Assembly (NCBI GenBank): GCA_934234185.1
Contig: CAKQHO010000155.1
Coordinates: 1-6,387 of the forward strand
DNA length: 6,387 bases
Origin: an uncultured Psychrobacillus sp.
GTDB lineage: Bacteria > Bacillota > Bacilli > Bacillales_A > Planococcaceae
Reading direction: 5' to 3'
Positions 1-5,274 of this stretch are shown here, piece by piece. The notes beneath the pieces were generated by a model. That model made no database searches, was not told the DNA's origin, and saw only the letters and a list, made by a program, of their open reading frames with translations. Each line of letters begins with the position of its first letter. Position 1 is the stretch's first letter. Position numbers and translations under genes: made by a program.

Positions 1-285
1 CGAGTTATTCAAACAGATAAAGCAACTAATATTGGATGTATGCACTTAGAGAAAGATGGCGTTATAGGATATCATCAAGCAGTAGTACCTCAACTTTTAT
101 TAGTAATAGCAGGAGAAGGGCATGTACGTAACGATAAAGATGAGTATTTTAAGGTTCAATCTGGAGATGCAGTATTTTGGGAAAAAGATGAATGGCATGA
201 AACTAAATCAGATAAGGGCTTAACTGCTATTGTAATTGAAAGTGTTGAACTAAACCCTTCTTTATTTATGCCCTTAAAGAAATAA
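1..285 (+). CDS. Small cupin-domain protein, 5' end missing
   Basis: The reading frame is open from the first base of the window to the TAA at 283-285, so the gene starts upstream. The Met codon at 40 is probably internal: no purine-rich ribosome binding site precedes it, and the residues before it (ending NIGC) continue the fold. About 94 residues are visible. They read as a single small beta-barrel cupin: a GVIGYHQAVVPQ strand with a His, then LLLVIAGEGHVR (the typical turn of cupin motif 1), then SGDAVFWEKDEWHET, which corresponds to motif 2 with its conserved late His, and finally a hydrophobic TAIVIES strand. Small cupins of this type bind a metal or small ligand and are often of unknown function, and nothing here shows a substrate. 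No terminator hairpin follows the stop. The family assignment is fairly firm; the function is unknown. Confidence 0.8.
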   Translation, partial: RVIQTDKATNIGCMHLEKDGVIGYHQAVVPQLLLVIAGEGHVRNDKDEYFKVQSGDAVFWEKDEWHETKSDKGLTAIVIESVELNPSLFMPLKK

Positions 286-329
286 GATGTTGTAAAATCG
301 CTTTGAAAAATTACTGTAACACAAAGGAC

Positions 330-430
330 CTAGGCAGTAGCTTCTTCAACAATCGGGGGCGTTGATCCAAGAAGGGGTGAATGCTCTTTTTGTGAAATTC
401 CTTATTGTAGAAACGGGGCAGGATTGTAAA
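330..430. repeat. G-rich hairpin block, possible intergenic repeat remnant
   Basis: The spacer between the cupin and GrpB genes contains a stretch less A+T-rich than its surroundings. CTTCTT (341-346) pairs with AAGAAG (369-374), and CAAC (347-350) pairs with GTTG (361-364), around a GGGGG run at 355-359. A second G-rich patch, ACGGGGCAGG, follows at 413-422. It encodes no convincing protein on either strand. The look is that of short non-coding repeat remnants found between genes in Bacillus genomes, but this is recognition from memory and no second copy lies in the window. Confidence 0.3.
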
Positions 431-432
431 AT
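405..432 (+). promoter_or_regulatory. Possible sigma-A promoter for the GrpB gene
   Basis: A TTGTAG (405-410) and a TAAAAT (427-432) stand 16 bases apart, giving 3 of 6 and 5 of 6 matches to the -35 and -10 consensus. Transcription would begin near 440, about 35 bases before the GTG start. The -35 match is weak and it lies inside the repeat-like block, so this is tentative. Confidence 0.3.
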
Positions 433-474
433 GTAAATGAATAACATTATGGCGAAATGGGAGAGGTTGAAGTC

Positions 475-1005
475 GTGAAATTAGGTCTAAAGAGTGATGA
501 AGTACGATTAGTGGATTATACACCTGAATGGAACGAAGAATTTATTAGAGTGAAACAAGAAATAGTGGAGAACACAAACCTTGATGAAAATCGCATTCAG
601 CATATTGGCAGTACAGCAATTAAGGGTATGTCAGCAAAACCAATAATAGATATATTAGTGGGGGTTGATGACTTGGATAAGGTTGATAAACCCTTATTTA
701 AAGATTTTTATAAAGCGGGTTTCTTAAGATTGAAAGTTGAGAGACCAGGAGAGATTGTGTTAGCAAAGTTTATTGATGATACCTATGAAGAAAAAACCCA
801 TTATATCCACTTAGTTGAATATCAAAAGGAACTATGGAACAATCTAATTTTCTTTAGGGATTATCTCAATTCAGACGAAACAGCAAGAAAACATTATTTA
901 GAGATAAAGTTAGAATATCTAAAAAAGTCATCCACAGGAGTAAATGAATATACTGATTTCAAGGAAGAATTTGTTAAAGATGTTTTTAAAAAGAGAATAG
1001 GTTAA
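475..1005 (+). CDS. GrpB/UPF0157 family protein (nucleotidyltransferase-like fold)
   Basis: This is a cytosolic protein of the GrpB (UPF0157) family, predicted to have a nucleotidyltransferase fold; the substrate is not established for the family in general. The signature is clear: HIGSTA at residues 43-48, then GMSAKPIIDILVGV at 51-64. These supply the GS turn and the Asp (D59) expected of the fold. I chose the GTG at 475 because a strong ribosome binding site, GGGAGAGG (459-466), sits 8 bases ahead of it and the resulting N-terminus (MKLGLKSDEVRLVDYTPEW) fits the family. An in-frame ATG at 457 would place that site inside the gene and has no site of its own. Length is then 176 residues, normal for the family. 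The gene stands alone, with a strong terminator 8 bases after its stop. Confidence 0.88.
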   Translation: MKLGLKSDEVRLVDYTPEWNEEFIRVKQEIVENTNLDENRIQHIGSTAIKGMSAKPIIDILVGVDDLDKVDKPLFKDFYKAGFLRLKVERPGEIVLAKFIDDTYEEKTHYIHLVEYQKELWNNLIFFRDYLNSDETARKHYLEIKLEYLKKSSTGVNEYTDFKEEFVKDVFKKRIG

Positions 1006-1013
1006 ACCTTAAC

Positions 1014-1043
1014 AAAAACGCTTGGGAAATCCCAAGCGTTTTT
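1014..1043 (+). terminator. Rho-independent terminator after the GrpB gene
   Basis: A perfect inverted repeat, ACGCTTGGG (1018-1026) against CCCAAGCGT (1031-1039), with an AAAT loop and a run of five T (1039-1043). Flanking A and T runs extend the pairing to 14 bases. Because As precede and Ts follow, it may work in both directions. Confidence 0.93.
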
Positions 1044-1249
1044 ATGTGTTATTTTTACATCAATTCGTATGAAAATTACATTGTTATTTTATATTTTCTC
1101 CACATTATCTGAACTACTTAGGTTTTGTGGTATTCTTCATTTCAACTTAACAAGTTGAAGATAATAAAATAACCTTTTCATTTATAAGGTTAAATGTAAA
1201 ATTATGCTAAGATAACTATGACTTATTTAATTAATGAAGGAGAGAGATA
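1044..1249. other. A+T-rich spacer with two short inverted repeats
   Basis: No gene is visible. It holds TTCAACTT (1141-1148) paired with AAGTTGAA (1152-1159) across a 3-base loop, and TAACCTT (1170-1176) paired with AAGGTTA (1186-1192) across 9 bases. Just downstream, TGCTAAGAT (1205-1213) resembles an extended -10 element for the kinase-like gene, with no convincing -35. The inverted repeats could be operator sites or leader hairpins; neither has a T tail. Confidence 0.45.
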
Positions 1250-1640
1250 ATGAAATTTATTCTTATATTTGGACCTCAAGCAGTTGGTAAAATGACAGTC
1301 GGGCAAGAATTAGCTAAAGTGACGGACTTGAAACTTTTTCATAATCATATGACTATTGATTTGGTTAGTCATTTCTTTGATTATGGCTCAGATGAAGGGA
1401 AAAGATTAGTCGGTTTTTTTCGTCAGGAGATATTCGAATAAAAGTTCGAATAGACTTGAACATAAGCCATCAAAAAGGGATATAGAATGGTCTGAAGGTG
1501 ATTTGATAAATTCGATGGATAAATACAGAATGAATTCTTTAGAGGGTGAAATTAAATATCCAAACTATATTAAAATAAACAATACAAACTTGAATGCGGA
1601 AGAAGTGGCAAACATAATTAAAGAGAAATTCCGTTTATAG
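1250..1640 (+). pseudogene. P-loop (shikimate-kinase-like) NTPase gene, broken by internal deletion
   Basis: The first 63 codons (1250-1441) encode MKFILIFGPQAVGKMTVG, a Walker A loop (G8-x4-G13-K14, with Met then Thr), followed by LFHNHMTIDLV, as in the small AAA/shikimate-kinase-like proteins of Bacillus. The frame then stops at TAA 1439-1441. The C-terminal part of the same family continues in another frame from about 1437 to TAG 1638-1640: NKSSNRLEHKPSKRDIEW, then DKYRMNSLEGEI, YIKINNTNLNAEEVA and a final IKEKFRL. From memory intact members have about 180 residues; 63 plus 67 remain, so roughly 50 central residues are gone and the frame has shifted. The two coding ends overlap at GAATAAA (1436-1442). 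A good ribosome binding site (GAAGGAGAG, 1236-1244) is still present, so a 63-residue fragment could be translated, but it would lack the rest of the kinase fold. Confidence 0.82.
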
Positions 1641-1845
1641 TTTATATCCTGATAATGTGAAAAAATGTACTTAAACCTTCATGGTTCTTACGCTTTTCCC
1701 CCTTTCATACCTTTCTCTTTACTTCAACCCTTTTCTTTATATCCACAAACAAATACTGGTAATAATTGATAGAAATAAATAGAATTTAATGCCATTTTTT
1801 AGTTTGACCAGAATTTTAAGAATCATAAAACTTTTTCAGATATTA
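1641..1845. other. A+T-rich spacer without a recognisable gene
   Basis: Between the kinase remnant and the xpt promoter I find no open frame with protein character, no strong hairpin and no tRNA-like structure. A TTGACC at 1804-1809 could pass for a -35 but has no good -10 partner. No CGAA-type PurR box is present here or up to the start of transcription. Confidence 0.5.
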
Positions 1846-1873
1846 TTGTAATAGAATTTTACCGTGCTATAAT
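1846..1873 (+). promoter_or_regulatory. Sigma-A promoter of the xpt-pbuX operon
   Basis: A perfect TATAAT at 1868-1873 is preceded by TG at 1865-1866, making an extended -10 element. TTGTAA (1846-1851), 16 bases upstream, matches 4 of 6 positions of the -35 consensus. Transcription would start near 1880, about 14 bases before the riboswitch aptamer, which is the usual arrangement for this leader. Confidence 0.8.
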
Positions 1874-1982
1874 GAGAACTATTCAATTTCATATACTCGT
1901 ATAATCGCAGGGATATGGCCTGCAAGTTTCTACCGACTTACCGTAAAAGAGTCGACTATGAGTAGCATGGTTAAATATTTGG

Positions 1983-1996
1983 GACACAGCTGTGTC
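1983..1996 (+). repeat. Palindromic hairpin inside the riboswitch expression platform
   Basis: GACACAG (1983-1989) is followed directly by its complement CTGTGTC (1990-1996), a perfect 14-base palindrome. With G1997 bulged, GG (1981-1982) also pairs with CC (1998-1999) and T1980 with A2000. It lies between the two arms of the antiterminator (1956-1970 and 2030-2047) and could form in either state, bringing the arms together. As DNA it could also be a protein site. Confidence 0.6.
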
Positions 1997-2020
1997 GCCA
2001 TTTATTTTATATTCGATATA

Positions 2021-2075
2021 ACTCGAATGCCATTGCTCCACTCGTAGGATGGGGCTTTGGTATTCGAGTTTTTTT
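2021..2075 (+). terminator. Riboswitch-controlled intrinsic terminator
   Basis: ACTCGAATGCCA (2021-2032) pairs with TGGTATTCGAGT (2058-2069) with one G-U pair, and GCTCCA (2035-2040) pairs with TGGGGC (2049-2054) inside it. A run of seven T (2069-2075) follows. The 5' arm is the same segment that the antiterminator captures, so the two folds exclude each other. It ends about 30 bases before the xpt start. Confidence 0.93.
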
Positions 2076-2106
2076 ATATTCAAAAATAGAGAAAGAAGGA
2101 ATTCCA

Positions 2107-2697
2107 GTGAAATTACTCAAGGACAAAATTGTAGAAGTAGGCAAGGTTTTATCAAAAGATGTATTAAAGGTAGATGCATTTTTAAATCATCAGATGGACC
2201 CTGTCGTAATGAAGGCTATTGGAGATGAAATAGCCGGTCGCTTCAAGGATGAAGGAATTACAAAAATCTTAACGATTGAGTCTTCTGGGATCGCTCCTTC
2301 TATTTTTGCAGGATTGGCACTTGGGGTACCAGTTGTTTTTGCGAGAAAAAGTAAATCTGTTACTCTTTCTCAAAATTTATTAACATCAAAGGTTCATTCC
2401 TTTACGAAAAATATTACGAGTGATATTTCTGTCTCTAAAGACTTTCTTCATGAAGGAGAGACTGTATTAATCATCGATGATTTTCTTGCCAATGGACAAG
2501 CAGTGCTTGGCTTACTAGAGATTATTGAGCAGGCTGGAGCAACGACTGCAGGTGTAGGGATTGTCATTGAAAAAGGCTTCCAGCCAGGCGGAAAATTAAT
2601 TCGTGAAAAAGATATTCGGGTTGAATCCCTTGCGATTATTCAATCCTTAGAGGATGGCAAAATAGAATTTTTAGAAGGGATGCCTACGTATGAATAA
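2107..2697 (+). CDS. xpt: Xanthine phosphoribosyltransferase
   Basis: Xpt transfers the phosphoribosyl group of PRPP to xanthine, giving XMP in the cytosol for reuse in GTP synthesis. The 196-residue product matches the known B. subtilis enzyme (194 residues) along its length: LKVDAFLNHQ at 20-29, ITKILTIESSGIAP at 51-64, GVPVVFARK at 73-81, the PRPP-binding loop VLIIDDFLANGQA at 120-132 with its acidic pair D124-D125, and GIVIEKGFQPG at 151-161 near the base. The start is GTG at 2107, with AAGGA at 2096-2100 six bases ahead; the N-terminus then aligns with the family. The guanine riboswitch and its terminator lie directly upstream. The stop overlaps the start of pbuX by 8 bases, so the two genes are co-transcribed and probably translationally coupled. 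Confidence 0.97.
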   Translation: MKLLKDKIVEVGKVLSKDVLKVDAFLNHQMDPVVMKAIGDEIAGRFKDEGITKILTIESSGIAPSIFAGLALGVPVVFARKSKSVTLSQNLLTSKVHSFTKNITSDISVSKDFLHEGETVLIIDDFLANGQAVLGLLEIIEQAGATTAGVGIVIEKGFQPGGKLIREKDIRVESLAIIQSLEDGKIEFLEGMPTYE

Positions 2698-3985
2698 TAT
2701 ATTTAAAAATACCACACTTGGGTTACAGCACGTACTAGCCATGTATGCCGGAGCAGTAATTGTCCCTCTTATTGTTGGGAAGACACTTGGTCTCAGTTCA
2801 GAGGAGTTAACTTATTTAGTTGCAATAGATATTTTGATGTCCGGGGTCGCTACTATTCTACAGGTAATGAGCAATCGATTTTTCGGTATTGGTCTGCCAG
2901 TCGTATTAGGATGTACGTTTACAGCAGTAGGTCCGATGATATCAATCGGGGATGGGTACGGGATTTCTTCTATCTACGGAGCTATCATTGTTTCTGGTAT
3001 TTTTGTCATTTTAATCAGCGGATTTTTTGGGAAGCTGGTGAAGTTTTTTCCTCCTGTTGTTACCGGATCAGTCGTTACGATAATTGGGATTACGCTCATT
3101 CCTGTTGCTATAAATAATATGGCCGGCGGACAAGGAGCAGAGGATTTTGGTTCTACTCAAAATGTTCTATTATCATTTGGAACGCTCATTTTCATCGTGC
3201 TGCTATATCGCTTTTCTACTGGATTTATTAAAGCTATTTCTATCTTAATAGGAATACTTGTCGGAACAATCGCTGCTTATTTTATGGGAATTTTAGATTT
3301 TTCTGCAGTAAAGGAAGCAGATGTGTTTCATATGATTCAGCCTTTTTATTTCGGAACGCCTACATTTGATTGGTCTCCTATTCTCACTATGACATTGGTG
3401 GCAATTGTTTCATTGGTAGAATCTACTGGAGTCTATTTTGCCCTTGGGGATATGCTAGGGAAAAAATTACAGAAGGAGGATTTATCAAAAGGCTATCGAG
3501 CAGAAGGAATTGCTGTCCTATTAGGAGGGATATTCAACTCATTCCCTTATACAACCTTTTCACAAAATGTAGGACTTATGCAGATGTCAGGTGTGAAAAC
3601 ACGGAAAGTTATCTATATAGCTGGTGGGATGCTCATTTTACTTGGCTTTATTCCTAAAATTTCTTCTCTAACTACCATCATTCCAGAGGCAGTGTTAGGA
3701 GGAGCCATGATTGCTATGTTTGGGATGATTATTTCTCAAGGGATCAAAATGCTAAGCACTATCATATCTGATTCAAAATCACCTGATAATGCAATGATCA
3801 TTGCCTGCTCCGTCGGTATAGGCCTTGGTGTAACAGTGGTTCCGGATATATTCCAGTCTTTACCTGAAAGCCTTCAAATTCTAACAAGTAATGGAATTGT
3901 TGCCGGAAGCTTTACAGCGATTGTATTAAATATATTATTTAACATGATTCCTTCTAGGTATAAAAAAACAAGCGATACTATATGA
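2690..3985 (+). CDS. pbuX: Xanthine permease, NCS2 family
   Basis: This integral membrane protein of the nucleobase:cation symporter-2 (NAT/NCS2) family imports xanthine, very likely with protons. The 431 residues are largely hydrophobic helices consistent with the 14-segment UraA-type fold. Family marks are visible: LQHVLAMYAG at 12-21 with the conserved His14 in the first helix, SLVESTGVYF at 241-250 with the key Glu244 in helix 8, and the signature QNVGLMQMSG at 292-301 in helix 10. In that signature, Ser stands where the general NAT pattern has Thr. The ATG at 2690 has GAAGGGA (2674-2680) nine bases ahead, inside the end of xpt. Specificity for xanthine is inferred from the pairing with xpt and the guanine riboswitch; sequence alone would not fully exclude uric acid. 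Confidence 0.95.
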   Translation: MNNIFKNTTLGLQHVLAMYAGAVIVPLIVGKTLGLSSEELTYLVAIDILMSGVATILQVMSNRFFGIGLPVVLGCTFTAVGPMISIGDGYGISSIYGAIIVSGIFVILISGFFGKLVKFFPPVVTGSVVTIIGITLIPVAINNMAGGQGAEDFGSTQNVLLSFGTLIFIVLLYRFSTGFIKAISILIGILVGTIAAYFMGILDFSAVKEADVFHMIQPFYFGTPTFDWSPILTMTLVAIVSLVESTGVYFALGDMLGKKLQKEDLSKGYRAEGIAVLLGGIFNSFPYTTFSQNVGLMQMSGVKTRKVIYIAGGMLILLGFIPKISSLTTIIPEAVLGGAMIAMFGMIISQGIKMLSTIISDSKSPDNAMIIACSVGIGLGVTVVPDIFQSLPESLQILTSNGIVAGSFTAIVLNILFNMIPSRYKKTSDTI

Positions 3986-3990
3986 TAATT

Positions 3991-4035
3991 GGCCGTCAAG
4001 ACTCCTGGATAATACGAGACTCTTGACGGTCTTTT
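3991..4035 (+). terminator. Terminator hairpin after pbuX
   Basis: CCGTCAAGA (3993-4001) pairs with TCTTGACGG (4021-4029), extended by G-U and G-C pairs outside, with a 19-base apical region in which CTC (4002-4004) can also pair with GAG (4016-4018). It begins 5 bases after the pbuX stop. The T tract (CTTTT, 4031-4035) is short, so it may be moderate in strength. It may also serve the converging Nudix transcript. Confidence 0.75.
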
Positions 4036-4066
4036 AGCTGGCTAGACTATCTTCGACCAGAGGATA

Positions 4067-4089
4067 ATGGTAGCGACCTGAGTCACCAT
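4067..4089. repeat. Small imperfect hairpin between convergent pbuX and Nudix genes
   Basis: ATGGT (4067-4071) pairs with ACCAT (4085-4089), and GAC (4075-4077) pairs with GTC (4082-4084) around a CTGA loop, leaving AGC bulged. It has no T tail on either strand. The remainder of 4036-4119 shows no gene. Weak, possibly chance. Confidence 0.25.
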
Positions 4090-4119
4090 GCATACGGCCC
4101 TCCATTGCTAATATCGAAT

Positions 4120-4584
4120 TTAACTGATAATAGGAAGCTTCCTTCCCTCGGCCCAATCACAAATAAACGGTTGCTGGCGTGGGTTTAGGTTCTTGGGTAG
4201 GTTGTCCTTATGAAAAAATTTATGCTCATTGCTTTCTGTTCCCTCTTGAATCAACTGACCATCAAATTCCGTTCCTTTAAAAATAATTTGAACACTATAG
4301 CATCTATCTTTGTTTGGATATTCTACAAAACAGCTTTCCCCTGAATAGATTCCAAACAGCTCCATGCTAGTTACAGTAAGTCCAGTCTCCTCATATGTTT
4401 CTCTGGTGGCAGCTTCCTCAAAGGATTCCCCTATCTCCATGACTCCTCCAGGAATACACCAATTATCTTCATCTGTACGGTGCTGCAATAAAATACAACC
4501 GTTTCTTTCCAATATAATTCCACAACCTACAGTAAATAAAGTCTCGTGACCTATCAGTCTTCTCATTTCTTTTATGTAATTCAT
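4120..4584 (-). CDS. Nudix hydrolase
   Basis: Nudix enzymes split a nucleoside diphosphate linked to another group, using metal bound by the Nudix box. The box is intact at residues 47-69: G-x5-E-x7-RE-x2-EE-x-G-L, reading GVMEIGE, then RETYEETGL, with Thr63 in place of the usual bulky hydrophobic residue after RE. Ahead of it, FTVGCGIILERNGCILLQHR and NWCIPGG form the standard opening strands. Full length is 154 residues, normal for a single-domain member. The start ATG (complement of 4582-4584) has GAGAGGA 7 bases or so upstream. The closest pattern I know is the general MutT/ADP-ribose-pyrophosphatase-like group, and the substrate cannot be read from the sequence. The gene diverges from cdd and converges on pbuX. 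Confidence 0.92.
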   Translation of the reverse strand: MNYIKEMRRLIGHETLFTVGCGIILERNGCILLQHRTDEDNWCIPGGVMEIGESFEEAATRETYEETGLTVTSMELFGIYSGESCFVEYPNKDRCYSVQIIFKGTEFDGQLIQEGTESNEHKFFHKDNLPKNLNPRQQPFICDWAEGRKLPIIS

Positions 4585-4608
4585 TCTTCATTTCCTCTCT
4601 TTATGTAA

Positions 4609-4671
4609 GTAAAAGGTGTACTTCATAAGGACACCTTAAAAATAGCATATGTACAATTTCTACACCTTTAC
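4609..4671 (-). promoter_or_regulatory. Competing inverted repeats in the Nudix leader
   Basis: Three related segments lie between the Nudix start and its likely promoter: GTAAAAGGTGTA at 4609-4620, ACACCTT at 4631-4637 and TACACCTTTAC at 4661-4671 (plus-strand reading). The first can pair with the second (AAGGTGT/ACACCTT, 11-base loop) or with the third (11 pairs, one bulged A), but not both. In the Nudix transcript this gives alternative hairpins 40 to 100 bases ahead of the start codon, the proximal one followed by TTTTAC. They could be a leader switch or repeated binding sites for a regulator; no known riboswitch class is recognised. Confidence 0.45.
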
Positions 4672-4703
4672 AAACTTTCCCTTTTTCGGGTTAGGTTGAA
4701 TAA

Positions 4704-4732
4704 ATATAATATTCCATCTATTATATTGACAA
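4704..4732 (-). promoter_or_regulatory. Possible Nudix promoter overlapping the cdd promoter
   Basis: On the minus strand TTGTCA (4732 down to 4727) matches 5 of 6 bases of the -35 consensus. Candidate -10 elements are TTATAT at 17-base spacing (4709-4704) or TATTAT at 15 (4711-4706). The -35 lies on the same bases as the cdd -35 on the other strand. The leader would be about 110 bases. Confidence 0.4.
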
Positions 4733-4754
4733 ACATCTATTTCATATATAGTAT
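4726..4754 (+). promoter_or_regulatory. Sigma-A promoter of cdd
   Basis: A perfect TTGACA (4726-4731) and a TAGTAT (4749-4754, 4 of 6) are exactly 17 bases apart. Transcription would start near 4761, at the edge of the palindrome at 4765-4780. Confidence 0.7.
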
Positions 4755-4758
4755 TAAT

Positions 4759-4791
4759 AGTCCTGTCAACAACTGTTGACCTTAGGGGACT
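4759..4791 (+). promoter_or_regulatory. Palindrome at the cdd transcription start (operator or leader hairpin)
   Basis: GTCAACA (4765-4771) and TGTTGAC (4774-4780) form a perfect inverted repeat around AC. Outside it, AGTCC (4759-4763) can pair with GGACT (4787-4791). It covers about +5 to +20 of the predicted transcript, a common place for a repressor to bind, and would also fold as RNA. No T tail follows, so it is not a terminator. The regulator is unknown. Confidence 0.55.
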
Positions 4792-4827
4792 TGTGAAAAG
4801 TTCATTCTTAGAAAAAGGGTGGATCAT

Positions 4828-5226
4828 ATGGATAAAGAGCAATTAATGGAAAGTGCACGTAACACGAAAGCGAACGCATACGTACCTTATTCCAAATTTC
4901 CCGTCGGAACAGCAATATTACTAAAAGATGGTACGGTAGTTAATGGAGTAAACGTAGAAAATGTGTCATTAGGTGCAACTAATTGCGCAGAGAGAACAGC
5001 TATTTTTACTGCAATATCGAACGGTTATAAAAAGGGTGATTTTCAGGCTATAGCAGTTGCAGGTAATACGGTAGATTTTCTTCCACCTTGCAGTATTTGT
5101 AGACAAGTTCTAGCAGAATTTTGTTCACCTGAAATGCCAGTTTATTTAACTAACGAGAAAAATGATATATTAGAGTTAACCTTAAAAGAGTTGCTACCTT
5201 ACGCATTTACAGATTTAGAAATGTAG
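4828..5226 (+). CDS. cdd: Cytidine deaminase
   Basis: Cdd hydrolyses cytidine and deoxycytidine to uridine and deoxyuridine plus ammonia, in pyrimidine salvage. The 132-residue product belongs to the small homotetrameric class, in which zinc is held by three Cys. The ligands are visible: C53 with catalytic Glu55 in TNCAERTA, and C88 and C91 in PPCSICRQV. AYVPYSKFPVG (17-27) and GVNVENVS (40-47) are the substrate-side motifs, and ELLPYAF closes the domain. The sequence has drifted from B. subtilis Cdd: SI stands between the two Cys where the better-known enzymes have GA. I start at ATG 4828, since AGGGTGG (4816-4822) then lies 5 bases ahead; a GTG at 4819 would leave that site inside the gene. 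It is transcribed alone, divergently from the Nudix gene. Confidence 0.94.
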   Translation: MDKEQLMESARNTKANAYVPYSKFPVGTAILLKDGTVVNGVNVENVSLGATNCAERTAIFTAISNGYKKGDFQAIAVAGNTVDFLPPCSICRQVLAEFCSPEMPVYLTNEKNDILELTLKELLPYAFTDLEM

Positions 5227-5274
5227 ATTCGAAGACCTGAAGTTTATTGGTGACAGAGACTAACTAAAAGAGCG

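Larger units (their letters stand above)
1894..2075 (+). promoter_or_regulatory. Guanine-class purine riboswitch of xpt-pbuX
   Basis: The purine aptamer runs from 1894 to 1964. P1 pairs 1894-1901 (TACTCGTA) with 1957-1964 (TATGAGTA), with one G-U pair. P2 is GCAGG (1907-1911) with CCTGC (1919-1923) and loop GATATGG. The conserved joining segment TTTCTACC (1927-1934) leads to P3, GACTT (1935-1939) with GAGTC (1949-1953), and loop ACCGTAAAA, a close match to the known L3. The base that sets specificity is C (1956, in GACTAT), which pairs with guanine; adenine riboswitches have U. Without ligand, 1956-1970 can pair with 2030-2047, taking over the 3' strand of P1 and breaking the terminator. With guanine bound, P1 holds and the terminator at 2021-2075 forms. 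Guanine should therefore switch the operon off. Confidence 0.95.

Noticed and set aside
311..523. Minus-strand open frame of 70 codons
   Set aside because: It covers the G-rich spacer and runs into the GrpB start. It lacks a ribosome binding site and its composition (many His, Pro and Leu) does not look like a protein family.
1433..1452. TTCGAATA direct repeat as a transposon target duplication
   Set aside because: The copies are only 4 bases apart with nothing between them, and the C-terminal coding sequence accounts for the spacer bases (NKSS), so a deletion junction explains it better.
1641..1880. PurR box upstream of xpt
   Set aside because: No CGAA or TTCG core occurs between the kinase remnant and the predicted transcription start. 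The TTCG/CGAA cores further on belong to the terminator region.
1894..1964. Adenine or 2'-deoxyguanosine specificity for the aptamer
   Set aside because: The specificity base at 1956 is C, not the U of adenine riboswitches, and the joining segment TTTCTACC and loop CCGTAAA are the ordinary guanine form. The downstream genes also fit guanine.
1889..2083. Minus-strand open frame of 64 codons
   Set aside because: It is the reverse complement of the riboswitch and terminator, whose structure fully explains the sequence.
2911..3117. Plus-strand open frame inside pbuX
   Set aside because: It lies in a different frame of a well-supported permease gene, is rich in Cys, Tyr and Trp, and has no start signal. 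The frame at 3370-3657 was rejected for the same reason.
4364..4549. Plus-strand open frame opposite the Nudix gene
   Set aside because: It is antisense to the Nudix box, which is clearly the real coding strand.
4660..4842. Minus-strand open frame of 60 codons across the Nudix-cdd spacer
   Set aside because: It overlaps the cdd promoter, palindrome and start, has no family resemblance and no convincing ribosome binding site.
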